Shown: positions 16,588 to 25,290 of the stretch, piece after piece
How positions within the stretch are numbered: the first letter of the stretch is position 1
Layout of the letters: each line of letters opens with the position of its first letter
Source: Chloroflexota bacterium
GTDB lineage: Bacteria > Chloroflexota > Limnocylindria > QHBO01
Length of the DNA stretch: 64,000 nt
Direction: 5' to 3'
Assembly (NCBI GenBank): GCA_038040195.1
Contig: JBBPIR010000003.1
Coordinates: 44,765 to 108,764 of the forward strand
Position numbers and translations under genes: made by a program
Notes under the pieces: model-generated
Databases searched by the model: none
Told to the model about the DNA's origin: nothing
What the model saw: the letters and a program-made list of their open reading frames with translations, nothing else

Positions 16588-16593
16588 AGCGTA
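16588..16593 (-). promoter_or_regulatory. -10 box 7 nt before sucC (leaderless-type promoter)
   Basis: Minus-strand TACGCT, then CCGGGCC, then GTG 16580. It is one half of a divergent promoter pair with 16643-16648. Confidence 0.45.
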
Positions 16594-16642
16594 CCCGACC
16601 GGCCGCGCGGTCGACCGGCCACCGGGCGCGAGCCGGGCTGCC

Positions 16643-16648
16643 TACACT
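16643..16648 (+). promoter_or_regulatory. -10 box 6 nt before the isocitrate dehydrogenase gene (leaderless-type promoter)
   Basis: TACACT, then TGGGGC, then GTG 16655. It probably drives the idh-sdhCDAB-rnhA unit. Confidence 0.5.
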
Positions 16649-16654
16649 TGGGGC

Positions 16655-17677
16655 GTGACCTACCAGGTGACCCTCATTCCCGGTGACGGGATCGGGCCCG
16701 AGATCGCGGCGGCCGCCCGCGAGGTGCTCGAGGCCACCGGCGTGGCTTTCGAATGGGACGAGCAGACGGCCGGAGAGGCCACCCTGGCCAGCGAGGGCAA
16801 TCCGCTGCCGGATCGCGTCATCGACAGCGTGCGACGCACCAAGGTCGCCCTCAAGGGGCCGATCACGACTCCGGTGGGAATGGGGTTCCGGAGCGTCAAC
16901 GTCGCCCTGCGCCAGGCATTGACCCTGTACGCCAACGTGCGACCCGCCCGCAGCTTCGTCGGCGTCGCGTCCCGCTACTCCGACGTCGACCTGGTCATCG
17001 TCCGCGAGAACACCGAGGACCTGTACGCGGGAATCGAGCGTGCGGTCAGCGCCGACCACGCGGAGAGCACCAAGATCATCACCCGTGGCGCGTCCGAGCG
17101 GATCGCCCGCTACGCGTTCGAGTACGCGGTGCGGAACGGACGGAAGGTCGTCACCGCCGTCCACAAGGCGAACATCATGAAGCTCACCGACGGCCTGTTC
17201 CTGGACAGCTGCCGGCGGGTTGCGGCGGACTACGAGGGGCGCATCGGGTTCCAGGATCGGATCGTGGACAACATGTGCATGCAGCTGGTCCAGAAGCCGG
17301 AGACGTATGACGTCCTGGTGGCCCCCAACCTGTACGGGGACATCATCAGCGACCTGACCGCCGGCCTGGTCGGTGGGCTGGGCCTCGCCCCGGGCGCGAA
17401 CATCGGGGAGGAGGCGGCCGTGTTCGAGGCGGTCCATGGATCGGCCCCGAAGTACGCCGGCCAGGACCGGGCCAACCCGACCGCGCTCATCCTTTCCGGC
17501 GCGCTCCTGCTCCGGCACATCGGGGAGACGGCGGCCGGCGCGGCGGTCGAGGACGCCGTCCGGGCGGTTATCGGCGAGGGAGCCATCCGGACCGCCGACC
17601 TGGGTGGCACATCCGGGACCCGCGCGTACGGCGAGGCAGTGGCGGCCCGGGTGCAGGCCCTGAGATCCGCCGCATGA
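16655..17677 (+). CDS. Isocitrate dehydrogenase, NAD-type (isocitrate/isopropylmalate dehydrogenase family)
   Basis: Oxidative decarboxylation of isocitrate to 2-oxoglutarate. 340 residues from GTG 16655: TLIPGDGIGPEI at the start, then SVNVALRQALTLYANVRP and VIVRENTEDLYAGIE, which are typical of the NAD-dependent IDH branch rather than isopropylmalate dehydrogenase. Next are the catalytic KANIMKLTDGLFLDSCR, the metal-binding NLYGDIISDLTAGLVGG and HGSAPKYAGQDRANPTA. It lies directly before sdhC with an ATGA overlap, so it belongs to a TCA-cycle operon. 3-Isopropylmalate or homoisocitrate dehydrogenase cannot be fully excluded but fits the context less well. Confidence 0.88.
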   Translation: MTYQVTLIPGDGIGPEIAAAAREVLEATGVAFEWDEQTAGEATLASEGNPLPDRVIDSVRRTKVALKGPITTPVGMGFRSVNVALRQALTLYANVRPARSFVGVASRYSDVDLVIVRENTEDLYAGIERAVSADHAESTKIITRGASERIARYAFEYAVRNGRKVVTAVHKANIMKLTDGLFLDSCRRVAADYEGRIGFQDRIVDNMCMQLVQKPETYDVLVAPNLYGDIISDLTAGLVGGLGLAPGANIGEEAAVFEAVHGSAPKYAGQDRANPTALILSGALLLRHIGETAAGAAVEDAVRAVIGEGAIRTADLGGTSGTRAYGEAVAARVQALRSAA

Positions 17678-18075
17678 CGATCGCGTCGCGGCTGGCCCGG
17701 GCCCAGGCCCGCGTGGTCAGCTACCGCGTCTCCTGGGCCCAGCTGGCCTGGTTCGGTCATCGGCTGTCGGGGATCGGGGTCCTCGCCTACCTATTCGTGC
17801 ACATCGTGGAGACGTCCATGGTGACCCTGGGCCCAACCGTGTACGACGCGACGCTGGGGCTGTTCCGCAACCTTCCCATCCGCCTCGGCGAGATCGTCCT
17901 CATGGCCGCCCTGGTGTACCACTCGCTCAACGGGTTGAAGGTGATCCTTCTCGATTTCTTCCCGGCCACGACGGCGTGGTACCGGCCGCTCACCTACGGG
18001 GTGGTCATCGCCACCCTGACGGCCATGATCCCGCTGTCCCTCCTGATGTTGGCCCCGTACGCGCCGTGGTGGTGA
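17674..18075 (+). CDS. sdhC: Succinate dehydrogenase, cytochrome b subunit (SdhC)
   Basis: Membrane anchor of complex II that binds haem b and quinone. 133 residues with three membrane helices: LSGIGVLAYLFVHIVETSMV, GEIVLMAALVYHSLNGLKVI and the C-terminal VVIATLTAMIPLSLLML. The His residues of helix 1 (FVHI) and helix 2 (YHSLNG) are candidate haem ligands. HRLSGIGVL is the family signature. It overlaps the dehydrogenase gene upstream by 4 bp and is followed 4 bp later by sdhD. Confidence 0.92.
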   Translation: MTIASRLARAQARVVSYRVSWAQLAWFGHRLSGIGVLAYLFVHIVETSMVTLGPTVYDATLGLFRNLPIRLGEIVLMAALVYHSLNGLKVILLDFFPATTAWYRPLTYGVVIATLTAMIPLSLLMLAPYAPWW

Positions 18076-18079
18076 TCCG

Positions 18080-18517
18080 ATGAGCGTTGGCCGCACGGTC
18101 TGGCTTGGCAACCCGCCGGCCCGCAAGCCGCGCCCGGTTGGCCCGGGCCGCGAGCGGTTCTGGTGGTGGTTCATGCGGCTCAGCGGCCTGGCCCTCGTCT
18201 TCCTGGCGCTGGGCCACATGCTGATCATGCATGTCCTCGTTCAGCTGTCCGGCGAGGAGGTCAGCTTCGCCTTCGTCACCAGCCGCTGGGGGACACCGTT
18301 CTGGCGCATCTACGACGCCCTGCTGCTGGTCCTGGCGCTGGTCCACGGCGTGAACGGGGCGCGGGTCGTGATCACCGACCTCGTGCCGCGCGGATCGGTC
18401 CGCACACTGCTCGTGGGCGGCCTGGGGTTGCTCGCGGTGGCCTGGCTGCTTCTCGGGCTGTTCGTGGTCGTGTTCTTCAACCCGGACCAGGCTCCCGCCG
18501 TCGGCCCGTTCTCGTGA
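18080..18517 (+). CDS. sdhD: Succinate dehydrogenase, hydrophobic anchor subunit (SdhD)
   Basis: Second membrane anchor of complex II, 145 residues. After a basic 30-residue lead there are three helices: MRLSGLALVFLALGHMLIMH, LLLVLALVHGVNGARVVITD and LVGGLGLLAVAWLLLGLFVV. His residues in GHMLIMH and VHGVNG are candidate haem/quinone ligands. The order C-D-A-B is the usual one for this operon. Confidence 0.9.
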   Translation: MSVGRTVWLGNPPARKPRPVGPGRERFWWWFMRLSGLALVFLALGHMLIMHVLVQLSGEEVSFAFVTSRWGTPFWRIYDALLLVLALVHGVNGARVVITDLVPRGSVRTLLVGGLGLLAVAWLLLGLFVVVFFNPDQAPAVGPFS

Positions 18518-18527
18518 GCGGCCGCCC

Positions 18528-20318
<1,791 letters not shown>

Positions 20319-20321
20319 CCG

Positions 20322-21023
20322 ATGGATGTCGAGCTGCGGATCCGGCGCTTCAACCCGGAGGTGGATGCGACGCCCCACTGGGAGTCCTACGCCCTGCAGG
20401 CCGAGCCATCGGACCGCGTGCTCGACCTGCTGCACCAGGTGAAGTGGTTCCAGGACGGGACGCTGACCTTCCGCCGGTCCTGCGCCCACGGGGTGTGCGG
20501 ATCGGACGCGATGCTGATCAACGGCCGCAACCAGCTGGCCTGCGCGGTTCTCATCCGCGACGCGGGCACCCACATCTCGGTCGAGGCGATGCGCGGGCTG
20601 CCGGTGGTCAAGGACCTGCTGGTTGACCAGGAGGGGTTCTGGGAGAAGTACCGCGCGGTCATGCCCTATCTGGTCAACGACGAGGTGCCGGAGGACGGAG
20701 GGGAACGCCGCCAATCACCCGCCGAACGGGCCGCGTTCGAGGACACCAGTCGCTGCATCCTGTGTGCGGCGTGCACCACCGCCTGCCCGGTGTACTGGAC
20801 GAACCCGGCCTACGTGGGTCCGGCGGCCATCGTGAACGCCCATCGGTTCATCTTCGACAGCCGCGACAACGCCCACGCCGAGCGCCTGGAGATCATGGCC
20901 GATGCGGATGGCGTATGGCGCTGCCGGACCGTGTTCAACTGCGTCGAGGCCTGCCCGCGCGGCATCAACGTCACCCGCGCCATCATGGAGGTGACGCGCG
21001 CCATCGGGGAGCGGCCTGCATGA
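20322..21023 (+). CDS. sdhB: Succinate dehydrogenase, iron-sulfur subunit (SdhB)
   Basis: Carries electrons from FAD to quinone through three clusters. 233 residues: the N-terminal ferredoxin domain has the 2Fe-2S motif CAHGVCGSDAM with a later Cys in NQLACAV. The C-terminal domain has CILCAACTTACPVYW (4Fe-4S) and CRTVFNCVEACPRGIN (completing the 3Fe-4S and 4Fe-4S sets). It starts 3 bp after sdhA and overlaps the RNase H gene by ATGA. Confidence 0.95.
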   Translation: MDVELRIRRFNPEVDATPHWESYALQAEPSDRVLDLLHQVKWFQDGTLTFRRSCAHGVCGSDAMLINGRNQLACAVLIRDAGTHISVEAMRGLPVVKDLLVDQEGFWEKYRAVMPYLVNDEVPEDGGERRQSPAERAAFEDTSRCILCAACTTACPVYWTNPAYVGPAAIVNAHRFIFDSRDNAHAERLEIMADADGVWRCRTVFNCVEACPRGINVTRAIMEVTRAIGERPA

Positions 21024-21427
21024 CCCGCCTGCTGATCCACACCGATGGGGCGGCCCGCGGCAACCCGGGCCCGGCGGGCCTGGGGGCGGTGCTTCAGGAT
21101 GCCGATACGGGGGAGACGGTTGCCGAGCTGGCGCGGTACCTCGGGGAGCAGACCAACAACGTGGCTGAGTGGACGGCCGTCCAGGACGCGCTGGAAGAGG
21201 CGCTGCGGAGGGGCGCGCGCCAGATCGACCTGCGGACCGATTCGCAGCTAGTGGCGCGTCAGATCAGCGGGCGGTATCGGGTCAAGCATCCCAACCTCAA
21301 GCCCATCCACGCTCGGGTCATGGGCTTGCTCGCGCAGTTCGACGCATATACGGTCGGGCACGTGCCGCGCGAGCGCAACCGCGAGGCCGACCGCCTCAGC
21401 AACGTCGCCATCGATCGGCGCGTATGA
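21020..21427 (+). CDS. rnhA: RNase HI-type ribonuclease H (short form)
   Basis: Cleaves the RNA strand of RNA-DNA hybrids. 135 residues with the acidic catalytic set: Asp in LLIHTDGAARGNPGPAG, Glu in NNVAEWTAVQDAL, Asp in DLRTDSQLVARQISG and Asp in RNREADRLSNVA. This is the compact RHH/reverse-transcriptase-like form without the basic protrusion. The start overlaps the sdhB stop (ATGA), so it is the last gene of the TCA operon. The RNase P RNA begins about 6 nt after its stop. Confidence 0.9.
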   Translation: MTRLLIHTDGAARGNPGPAGLGAVLQDADTGETVAELARYLGEQTNNVAEWTAVQDALEEALRRGARQIDLRTDSQLVARQISGRYRVKHPNLKPIHARVMGLLAQFDAYTVGHVPRERNREADRLSNVAIDRRV

Positions 21428-21428
21428 T
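21423..21428 (+). promoter_or_regulatory. -10 box of the RNase P RNA gene inside the rnhA stop
   Basis: TATGAT overlaps the TGA stop of rnhA (21425-21427). It would start transcription near 21434-21438, exactly at the 5' strand of helix P1 of the RNase P RNA. No good -35 is seen. Confidence 0.5.
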
Positions 21429-21433
21429 GCGGG

Positions 21434-21749
21434 CCCTGGAGGCGGCCGGACGGCCGCGGACGCGATCGTCGAAAGGCGGCGTTCGAGGAAAGTCCGAGCT
21501 CCACAGAGCAGGTTCGCGGGTAACACCCGTCCGCCGTGAGGCGAGGACCAGCGCCACAGTGACGATGCCCGCGCAAGCGGGAGTGAAACGGGCAAGCTCG
21601 AGCCGGAGCAAGACCGAATAGGAGGGCGCAAGGCGGCTTTCGGGCCGCAGCAGGTGGCTCGCTCAGCCCTCGGGTAGGTCGCCCAGATGGATGGCCGTCC
21701 CCGGACCTCGGTCCGGGACAGAACTCGGCTTACAGGCCGCTCTCCAGGG
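21434..21749 (+). ncRNA. rnpB: RNase P RNA (bacterial type A)
   Basis: Catalytic RNA that matures tRNA 5' ends. The universal core elements are present in order: GAGGAAAGTCCGAGCTCC near 21487 (P4/CR I), GTGAAACGG near 21581, AGACCGAATAG near 21610, GGATGGCCGTCC near 21690 and ACAGAACTCGGCTTACAG at 21718-21735. The ends are set by helix P1, where CCCTGGAG plus GCGGCC at 21434-21447 pairs with GGCCGC and CTCCAGGG at 21735-21749. Length is about 316 nt. It is convergent with the small minus-strand gene that ends at 21752. Confidence 0.95.
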
Positions 21750-21751
21750 AC

Positions 21752-21988
21752 TCAGTCTTCGTCCGCGCGCCAGATGCCCTTCGCGGTGCAGGCGTTGCAG
21801 ATCGGCCTGGCCTCCGCGAACGTACCCAGCGGAAGTGGGTGATCCGGCCCACCCAGGAGGCAGCTGACGTCCACGGCGCGGCCGCCCGGGACCGGGGTGA
21901 TAGCCACGTGACGCACGCTGCAGCGACGGATCTGTCCGGCGCGAGGGATCGGGATCCGCTGTGGCGCCTCGCTACGTTCGACCGCCAT
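21752..21988 (-). CDS. Small four-cysteine protein, possible zinc ribbon
   Basis: 78 residues from ATG 21988. Four cysteines are spread as RRC, VSC and CNAC, with a VDVSCLLGGPDHPLPLGTF core, which suggests a compact metal-binding fold. I do not recognise the family. The last 52 residues have clear protein character, while the N-terminal 25 are basic and the start could be later. It ends 3 bp past the RNase P RNA on the opposite strand. Confidence 0.5.
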   Translation of the reverse strand: MAVERSEAPQRIPIPRAGQIRRCSVRHVAITPVPGGRAVDVSCLLGGPDHPLPLGTFAEARPICNACTAKGIWRADED

Positions 21989-22088
21989 GAGGCTCCGAGC
22001 GTGCGCCGCAGGCGTGTGGTGCTCAATGGCGCGTTCGTACCAGGCGGGAAACTCGCTTGAGCCGTTCGAACCCGGGTCGTCGGAGGGG

Positions 22089-22094
22089 TATCCT
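22089..22094 (+). promoter_or_regulatory. -10 box 6 nt before the cysteine-module membrane protein (leaderless-type promoter)
   Basis: TATCCT, then CGCACC, then ATG 22101. Spacing predicts a transcript beginning at the start codon. Confidence 0.5.
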
Positions 22095-22100
22095 CGCACC

Positions 22101-22967
22101 ATGTTCAGGCGGGGCAACACGGCGGCCCAATCGGCGGCCGAGACCGAGCGCCAGGCGCTGTTCGAGAAACTCGCCCAGCGACCGGAGACCGTGTGCCCGT
22201 TCCTGGGGCTGGCCGCCTCCCGGGCCGACTACCAGGAAAAGGCGACCGATGACCACCGCTGCTATGCCTTCGGCGACCCCGAGCCCATCTCCGGGGAGCA
22301 GCAGCGCAACGTCTGCCTCCAGCGGGGTTATGCCAACTGCCCACGCTACCTGCGTGGCGTGCTCGTCATCCCGACCGACGAGCTGGAGGCGCTCCGGAGG
22401 CCACACCAACGCGTGCCCCCACCGCCGCCACCCCCTCCGCGACCGGCATCGGTGCCGGGAGGTGGGGGACGGCGAAGGACCGTCGTAGCCCTGCTCGTCC
22501 TGCTCCTGCTGGTCGGCGGAGGCGCCGGTGCATGGTGGGTGGTGGCTGGCCCCGGAGCGGTGGCAGTGGAGACACCGACTCCCGTCCCGTCTCCCACGAG
22601 CGCGCCGAGCCCGTCGGAGGCCGAGCCCTCACCCTCCGTCACTCCATCCACGGCCCCGACGCCGGAACCCGGCGATGAATTCATCGGTTACGAAGTGACC
22701 GTCGAGGAGGGCATCAACGATGTCTTCCGCGTTGACGAGGACGGGCAGATCCAGGACGAGTCGGAGGCCTTCTTCTCCGATCGCAGTCAGGGGCCGGTCG
22801 ACCGCGTGATGGCCGACAACGGGCTCCTGCACTGGCGAGAAACTGAAGGGGGACTGGCTGGTTGGTCGTTCATCCGCGACCAGTCGGGCTCGTTCGGGAT
22901 TCGCGAGGTGTACCGCGGATCCGACGGTTCGTTGCGCTACCTGGTGCTGCCCGAGGACGAGACCTAG
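22101..22967 (+). CDS. Membrane-anchored protein with N-terminal CPxLGL four-cysteine module
   Basis: 288 residues in four parts. Residues 25-85 form a cysteine module: Cys32 in CPFLGL, Cys54 in HRCYAFG, Cys72 in NVCLQRGY and Cys80 in NCPRYLRG. Next come a Pro/Arg linker, one membrane helix (about 126-150), a Pro/Ser/Thr/Glu linker (about 158-190), and a C-terminal domain of about 95 residues (DEFIGYEVTVEEGINDVFRV and onward). With no signal peptide before the module, the Cys part should be cytoplasmic and the tail outside. I recall similar modules in Chloroflexota proteins, often with LysM-type tails, but no function is established. It lies directly upstream of the dcw promoter. Confidence 0.75.
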   Translation: MFRRGNTAAQSAAETERQALFEKLAQRPETVCPFLGLAASRADYQEKATDDHRCYAFGDPEPISGEQQRNVCLQRGYANCPRYLRGVLVIPTDELEALRRPHQRVPPPPPPPPRPASVPGGGGRRRTVVALLVLLLLVGGGAGAWWVVAGPGAVAVETPTPVPSPTSAPSPSEAEPSPSVTPSTAPTPEPGDEFIGYEVTVEEGINDVFRVDEDGQIQDESEAFFSDRSQGPVDRVMADNGLLHWRETEGGLAGWSFIRDQSGSFGIREVYRGSDGSLRYLVLPEDET

Positions 22968-23011
22968 ACCGAACGGATCCAGGTCCCCACCCGAATTGGC
23001 CGAAAAAGTGC

Positions 23012-23039
23012 TTGACGGGGCTTCGTTGCCCTGTAAGAT
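23012..23039 (+). promoter_or_regulatory. Promoter of the dcw cluster (mraZ)
   Basis: -35 TTGACG (23012-23017) and -10 TAAGAT (23034-23039) with a 16-bp spacer. This is the best two-box promoter in the window. The expected start is near 23046, leaving a leader of about 48 nt that holds the MraZ repeats. Confidence 0.75.
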
Positions 23040-23048
23040 GGCGCCCTG

Positions 23049-23083
23049 TGGCTCAATGTGGGGCCAAATGGGGATCAATGGTA
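23049..23083 (+). promoter_or_regulatory. MraZ operator: 10-bp-periodic TGG(GG) repeats
   Basis: TGG-starting boxes occur at 23049, 23059, 23069 and 23079, exactly 10 bp apart; the two central ones are TGGGG. Spaced TGGGN boxes downstream of the mraZ start are the known binding sites of MraZ, so this is a likely autoregulatory operator. Confidence 0.75.
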
Positions 23084-23093
23084 GGGCCATCGA

Positions 23094-23543
23094 GTGGAGA
23101 GGACCCCGTTCCTTACTGGCGAGTACCGCCACGCGCTAGACGACCGTGGTCGCATCGCGGTGCCCGTGCGGTTTCGGGCTCGCCTGTCGGAGGGCGCGAC
23201 GCTTACCCGGTGGCTCGATGCCTGTCTCGCGGTCTTCCCGCGTGACGCGTGGGCCGAGCTGGCCGAGAAGCTCCGCGGCCTGCCATTGACCAGCACCAAG
23301 GCGCGGGAATTCGGCCGGTTCATGTCGTCGGGAGCGGTGGACGTGGAGCTCGACCGCCAGGGCCGTTTGCTCGTCCCGGGCTACCTCCGGACCTACGCCA
23401 GCCTGCAACCAGGCGAGGTGATCGTGGTCGGCGCTCTGAACCGACTCGAGATCTGGGCGCCGGCGGCCTGGGAGCCGTACCGCGCTCGAATCGAAGACGC
23501 CCCCGAGGCCCTGGCGGAGCAACTGCAGGACCTGGGGATCTAG
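23094..23543 (+). CDS. mraZ: Transcriptional regulator MraZ
   Basis: First gene of the dcw cluster. It is a DNA-binding ring protein made of two SpoVT/AbrB-like halves. 149 residues: half one has GEYRHALDDRGRIAVPVRFRA, half two has VDVELDRQGRLLVPGYLRTYA. Start GTG 23094 puts the first half at the usual distance. It probably represses its own promoter through the TGGGG boxes just upstream. Confidence 0.95.
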   Translation: MERTPFLTGEYRHALDDRGRIAVPVRFRARLSEGATLTRWLDACLAVFPRDAWAELAEKLRGLPLTSTKAREFGRFMSSGAVDVELDRQGRLLVPGYLRTYASLQPGEVIVVGALNRLEIWAPAAWEPYRARIEDAPEALAEQLQDLGI

Positions 23544-23636
23544 GGCCCGTGGCGCCATGACGCACGCCACGACCCGGCCATTCATGCGTCTCCGGGCCGC
23601 TCGGCCCGTCAACCGACCGTTAAGGGACAGTCGCGC

Positions 23637-24590
23637 ATGGGAGAAGGGCACCTGCCGGTCCTCGTCGACGAGGTTCTCGCCTCGTTGGCCCTCCGTGCCG
23701 GCAGCTCCATCGCGGACTGCACGGTCGGTGGCGGTGGGCACGCCGAGCGACTTCTGGAGGCCGTGTCTCCGGACGGCCGCCTTCTCGGCCTCGATGCCGA
23801 CCTGGCGGCCGTCCGCGAGGCGTCCCGCTTCCTGGAGCGCTTCGGGGACCGCGCCGTCATCCGCCACGCCAACTTCAGCCGCCTGGGGGAGGTGGCGCGC
23901 GCCGAGGGCATGGGTCCCCTCGACGGCGTCCTGTTCGACCTGGGCCTCTCGAGCTATCAGCTCGCCGATGCGCGGCGCGGGTTCGCCTTCACGGCGGACG
24001 CGCCGCCGGACATGAGATTCGATGAAACGACTGGTCTTTCGGCTCTGGGTCTCATCGATCGCTCCTCGGAGCGAGAGCTCACCCGAATCATCGCGACGCT
24101 TGGTGAAGAGCGCCATGCACGCCGCATCGCGAAGGCGATCCTGGCGTCGCGTACGTCGGGCCGCCTCGTGACGGCGGCCGATCTGGCGTCCGTGGTGGCC
24201 GCCGCCGTCCCGGCCAGGGGGGCCGACGCAGGACGGATCCACGCGGCCACCCGGACGTTCCAGGCCTTGCGAATAGCCGTAAACCAGGAGCTCGAGTCGC
24301 TGGAGGCGGGCCTCGCCGCGGCGCTCGAGGTCCTGCGGCCGGGCGGCCGTCTGGCTGTCATCAGCTACCACTCGCTCGAGGACCGGGTCGCCAAGCGCTT
24401 CATGGCTCGCGAGGCGCGCGACTGCCTCGAGGTTCCGCTGCCCCCGGTCTGCACATGCGGACATCGGGCCCAGCTGCGAGCCGTGACGCGACGGGTCATC
24501 CGCCCGTCGCCGGAGGAGATCGACCGCAATCGCCGAGCGCGAAGCGCGCGGCTGCGTGCTGCCGAGAAGCTCGCGTCCGCGAGCGCCTAA
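23637..24590 (+). CDS. rsmH: 16S rRNA m4C1402 methyltransferase RsmH (MraW)
   Basis: S-adenosylmethionine-dependent N4-methylation of C1402 of 16S rRNA. 317 residues: HLPVLVDEVLASL at the start, SAM motif IADCTVGGGGHAERLLE, GVLFDLGLSSYQLADARRGFAF, the small helical insert with LGEERHARRIAKAI, and AVISYHSLEDRVAKRFM near the end. The standard second dcw gene. The partner enzyme RsmI, which methylates the same nucleotide, begins at 63955. Confidence 0.95.
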   Translation: MGEGHLPVLVDEVLASLALRAGSSIADCTVGGGGHAERLLEAVSPDGRLLGLDADLAAVREASRFLERFGDRAVIRHANFSRLGEVARAEGMGPLDGVLFDLGLSSYQLADARRGFAFTADAPPDMRFDETTGLSALGLIDRSSERELTRIIATLGEERHARRIAKAILASRTSGRLVTAADLASVVAAAVPARGADAGRIHAATRTFQALRIAVNQELESLEAGLAAALEVLRPGGRLAVISYHSLEDRVAKRFMAREARDCLEVPLPPVCTCGHRAQLRAVTRRVIRPSPEEIDRNRRARSARLRAAEKLASASA

Positions 24591-24616
24591 CCGGGTTCAC
24601 ACGAAGGAGGGTGCAC

Positions 24617-24823
24617 ATGAGCCGAGGTCGTCCCCGACACCAAGGAAGTCGGCGCCGCGCCTACAGCGTGCGGCAGCGGGAGGTCCGCGAGCGTCGCGTG
24701 CGACTGGCGCACGACGGGGAGTGGATGATCGATGGGCTCAGCGTCACCGACGCCGAGCCTCCGGCTGAGACCGAGGAGCCAACCTGGACCATCCGGCTTC
24801 ACGGCGCCGCATCGGCCGCCTGA
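24617..24823 (+). CDS. Small basic/acidic protein in the dcw cluster, unknown
   Basis: 68 residues. ATG 24617 has an excellent ribosome site (AAGGAGG, 24604-24610), better than most genes here, so translation is likely. The first 35 residues are extremely Arg-rich (MSRGRPRHQGSRRRAYSVRQ and on). The second half is acidic and ends in a short hydrophobic strand (WTIRLHG). There is no membrane helix. It occupies the slot between rsmH and the ftsL-like gene, where no conserved dcw gene normally sits. I do not recognise the family; RNA or DNA contact is a guess from charge only. Confidence 0.65.
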   Translation: MSRGRPRHQGSRRRAYSVRQREVRERRVRLAHDGEWMIDGLSVTDAEPPAETEEPTWTIRLHGAASAA

Positions 24824-24838
24824 GTCGCATTCCGCAGC

Positions 24839-25255
24839 ATGGCAGTCATCGGCGCCCGCCCGGCCAGCGTCCTCGGCGACCTCCGCTGGGGCATCCGTCG
24901 AGCGCCACGGCCTCGGCCCGGACCCACCACCGGTGGCTATCGGCTGCGCAGGACCGCCCTGCGCCGGCGTCGGGCGGCGGGGCTGTCGCTGGCATCGGTC
25001 GTCATCGGCGTGGCTGTTCTGCTGTCGTCGTTGTACTTGACCCAGTCGAGCCGGATCGCCAGCACCGGTTACGAGATCACCACCCTGGAGGCACGACTCG
25101 ATATCCTCCAGGCCGAGCGCCAGGAACTGCTGCTCCAGATCGGACGGGCGCAGTCGCCGGCCACCATCGAGGCCCGGGCCATCGAGCTTGGTCTGACCAC
25201 GTTGTCCGGGGCATCGGTCCACTTCGCCAGCCCATTGTCTGATCGCCACCCGTAA
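24839..25255 (+). CDS. ftsL: FtsL/DivIC-like septum-formation initiator protein
   Basis: 138 residues: a basic cytoplasmic N-terminus of about 60 residues, one membrane helix (LSLASVVIGVAVLLSSLYLTQ) and an extracellular coiled coil (YEITTLEARLDILQAERQELLLQIGRAQSP). This layout and the place between rsmH and ftsI identify the FtsL slot, although FtsL sequences are poorly conserved. It would form a complex with FtsQ (35308-36279) to recruit FtsW and FtsI. Confidence 0.8.
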   Translation: MAVIGARPASVLGDLRWGIRRAPRPRPGPTTGGYRLRRTALRRRRAAGLSLASVVIGVAVLLSSLYLTQSSRIASTGYEITTLEARLDILQAERQELLLQIGRAQSPATIEARAIELGLTTLSGASVHFASPLSDRHP

Positions 25256-25290
25256 CCGTCGCACGCCTCGGCGCGCGACCCGGAGACGCC

